Positions 5,214-6,525 of a stretch of DNA of 6,525 bases are shown here, piece after piece (within the stretch, counting starts at the first letter, position 1; each line of letters opens with the position of its first letter). The translations under genes and the position numbers were made by a program. Origin of the DNA: an uncultured Micrococcales bacterium (lineage in GTDB: Bacteria > Actinomycetota > Actinomycetes > Actinomycetales > Microbacteriaceae); the NCBI GenBank assembly GCA_903853515.1, contig CAINTU010000151.1, positions 1 to 6,525 of the forward strand, given 5' to 3'. Under the pieces are notes generated by a model. The model ran no database searches, had not been told where the DNA came from, and saw only the letters and a program-made list of their open reading frames with translations.

Positions 5214-6525
5214 TTAGTTGCCCTCGCTTTCGGTGAGTGCCAAATCATTTGACACGCTTGGCTTTCTAATTCGCGCGGTCGGCAATGCCAGCAACACAAA
5301 ACCCAAAAGCGCAGCAAGTTGCAGCACCTTGGTGATAGACCAGAGCGGCTTTTGCAAAGTGCTCGCATGTCTTTTATCAGGATTTTTGTTTAGAAAATCA
5401 AATGTCGACTGAACTTGATAGAGCAGACCAAATTTGGTCTTGGCAACCTGAACAAGTGACGAATCAGAGTTCAACGCAACTAGTGTGGCCGATTGTGCGG
5501 CGTCGCTTGAATCGCTTAGCAACACAAAGCCGATGCGATTTGCAATGAGCGCGTTGGCAGCCGCAGGGTTGTCGTTGCCGACTGCAAGACTGGCAACTGC
5601 CGTTGCAAGAGTGGTGTGTTGAGCGTCGCTTGCGAGGCCAGCCGATGCAAAGCGGTAGGCGTTCGAAATCTCATCTTGGTGCAACCCGTTGATTGCAGTG
5701 AGTTCGGCGATCAAGGTTGACTGGCCCGCCTGCGTGTGGTTGCGCAAAACAAGCAACTGCACAGAAGAATTTGCGTTCGCTTCGGCGGCCACAATCGCCG
5801 GCACCAAATTGTTTTCGCCATAGCTGACACCAGTGGCCGCGGTGGCTGAACCAATCGATAAAGGCGCCAAGATTGTGAGCGCGAATACTGCCTTGAATGC
5901 GGTTTGCCATCTAGTCTTTGCGAAAATCTCGAGCCAAGAGATGGCGGCATAACAGAGTGCGAGCGCGAGCGCACACTGAATCGCACTGACTGACTGCGCG
6001 ACTGTGTCGTTGGTGCTCAAGAAATTCGCGGTTGCGAATTGCAACTGCTGCTCGAACAGTGCGGCACCAAAAATAAGCGCGGCGAATGCCGCTGCCCAAC
6101 GCGTCGCGATAGCCGAACTAAAGGCACCAAGCAGGGCAAGCACCGCGACTGCGATGCCACCGAATAGCCAGTTAGAGCTAGAACCTGTCAAGAGTGCTGC
6201 GGGTTCAACCGGTGAGTGATCAACGGCGATGCCAGGCTGCGAAATAACAGCCAACGGTTTTGCCTGGCCAATGATTAGAAAGAACCAATACGGCGCGCTC
6301 ATCACAACGCTTAGAGCGGGCAGCCACAGCAATTTGACGCGGCGGCCTTTTGAAACAACTAGAAGAGCCACCCAGCCAATCGCCAAAATCGGCAAGAGGC
6401 TAGGCGAACTAGCCGCGCAAACAAATGCCAGCAGCCCTGCCAGACCAAGCCAAGACCAGCTCTGTTGCACCGATCGGCTAGATGCGCCACGACCGAGGTC
6501 GGCTAGGCGCAGCGATGCAAATATC
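5214..6525 (-). CDS. C-terminal part of a large multi-pass membrane protein, probably a glycosyltransferase family 2 fusion (enters from right edge)
   Basis: The frame is open from the right edge to the TAA at 5216-5214, giving 436 residues without a true start; the GTG at 6470-6468 is internal. Counting from the edge, hydrophobic segments lie near 25-39, 43-57, 65-86, 119-139, 142-158, 180-201 and 208-231. A soluble, probably outside, domain of about 165 residues follows (232-398), then one last membrane helix (about 399-415) and a short polar tail with basic residues (ARIRKP). In actinobacteria the gene before DUF5719 is commonly a protein of about 1000 residues with an N-terminal GT2 glycosyltransferase domain and a C-terminal membrane region like this one. 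The catalytic part would be outside the window, so glycosyltransferase activity is inferred from family context and not seen. The 2-bp gap to the DUF5719 gene indicates an operon and joint function at the envelope. Confidence 0.75.
   Translation of the reverse strand, partial: IFASLRLADLGRGASSRSVQQSWSWLGLAGLLAFVCAASSPSLLPILAIGWVALLVVSKGRRVKLLWLPALSVVMSAPYWFFLIIGQAKPLAVISQPGIAVDHSPVEPAALLTGSSSNWLFGGIAVAVLALLGAFSSAIATRWAAAFAALIFGAALFEQQLQFATANFLSTNDTVAQSVSAIQCALALALCYAAISWLEIFAKTRWQTAFKAVFALTILAPLSIGSATAATGVSYGENNLVPAIVAAEANANSSVQLLVLRNHTQAGQSTLIAELTAINGLHQDEISNAYRFASAGLASDAQHTTLATAVASLAVGNDNPAAANALIANRIGFVLLSDSSDAAQSATLVALNSDSSLVQVAKTKFGLLYQVQSTFDFLNKNPDKRHASTLQKPLWSITKVLQLAALLGFVLLALPTARIRKPSVSNDLALTESEGN

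Noticed and set aside
6468..6470. GTG as start of the membrane protein
   Set aside because: The frame stays open upstream to the window edge, the preceding residues read as continuous coding sequence, and the family is much longer; the gene is cut by the window edge.
1..6525. Mobile elements, CRISPR arrays, tRNA or rRNA genes, defence systems
   Set aside because: No repeats of array type, transposase or integrase motifs, tRNA-like cloverleafs or abrupt base-composition shifts were noticed; nearly all sequence is taken up by six ordinary chromosomal genes.

Overview
The window looks like a chromosomal, housekeeping stretch from an actinobacterium (Actinomycetota). The reasons are a long-form S-adenosylhomocysteinase, an actinobacterial phosphomannomutase, a Zincin_1-type protein with the RDRHGRG N-terminus, a DUF5719 secreted protein beside a large membrane protein, and an MtrA-like regulator next to ahcY. 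Base composition is moderate (about 50-55% GC by eye). Together with the tight packing this suggests a small-genome Microbacteriaceae-type organism, such as the freshwater Luna lineage, but that placement is inference.

Layout, left to right. Positions 1-297 (-) hold the N-terminal receiver half of an MtrA-like response regulator that runs off the left edge. Positions 313-1803 (-) are ahcY and 1856-3283 (-) are manB (phosphomannomutase/phosphoglucomutase). These three run in one direction, transcribed manB -> ahcY -> mtrA. A 40-bp divergent promoter region (3284-3323) separates manB from a small + strand gene of the Zincin_1 family (3324-3737). That gene converges on a two-gene - strand unit: the C-terminal part of a large multi-pass membrane protein, probably a glycosyltransferase fusion (5214-6525, entering from the right edge), followed 2 bp later by a secreted DUF5719 protein (3763-5211, TTG start). 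A hairpin spans the convergent junction (3738-3767).

Functionally, manB supplies mannose-1-P or glucose-1-P for envelope glycans. The membrane protein/DUF5719 pair probably acts in cell-surface polysaccharide assembly or export. MtrA is the envelope and cell-division response regulator of actinobacteria. ahcY clears S-adenosylhomocysteine and so sustains the methylation cycle. The theme is envelope biogenesis plus C1 metabolism. Two starts (ahcY and the zincin-like gene) have a -10 hexamer 6-7 bp before the ATG and no convincing Shine-Dalgarno, which suggests leaderless mRNAs. No mobile element, CRISPR array, tRNA, rRNA or clear sign of transfer was seen. No gene-free stretch exceeds 60 bp. 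I did not find an obviously new system; the most notable points concern compaction, start signals and the weakly characterised DUF5719/membrane-protein pair.
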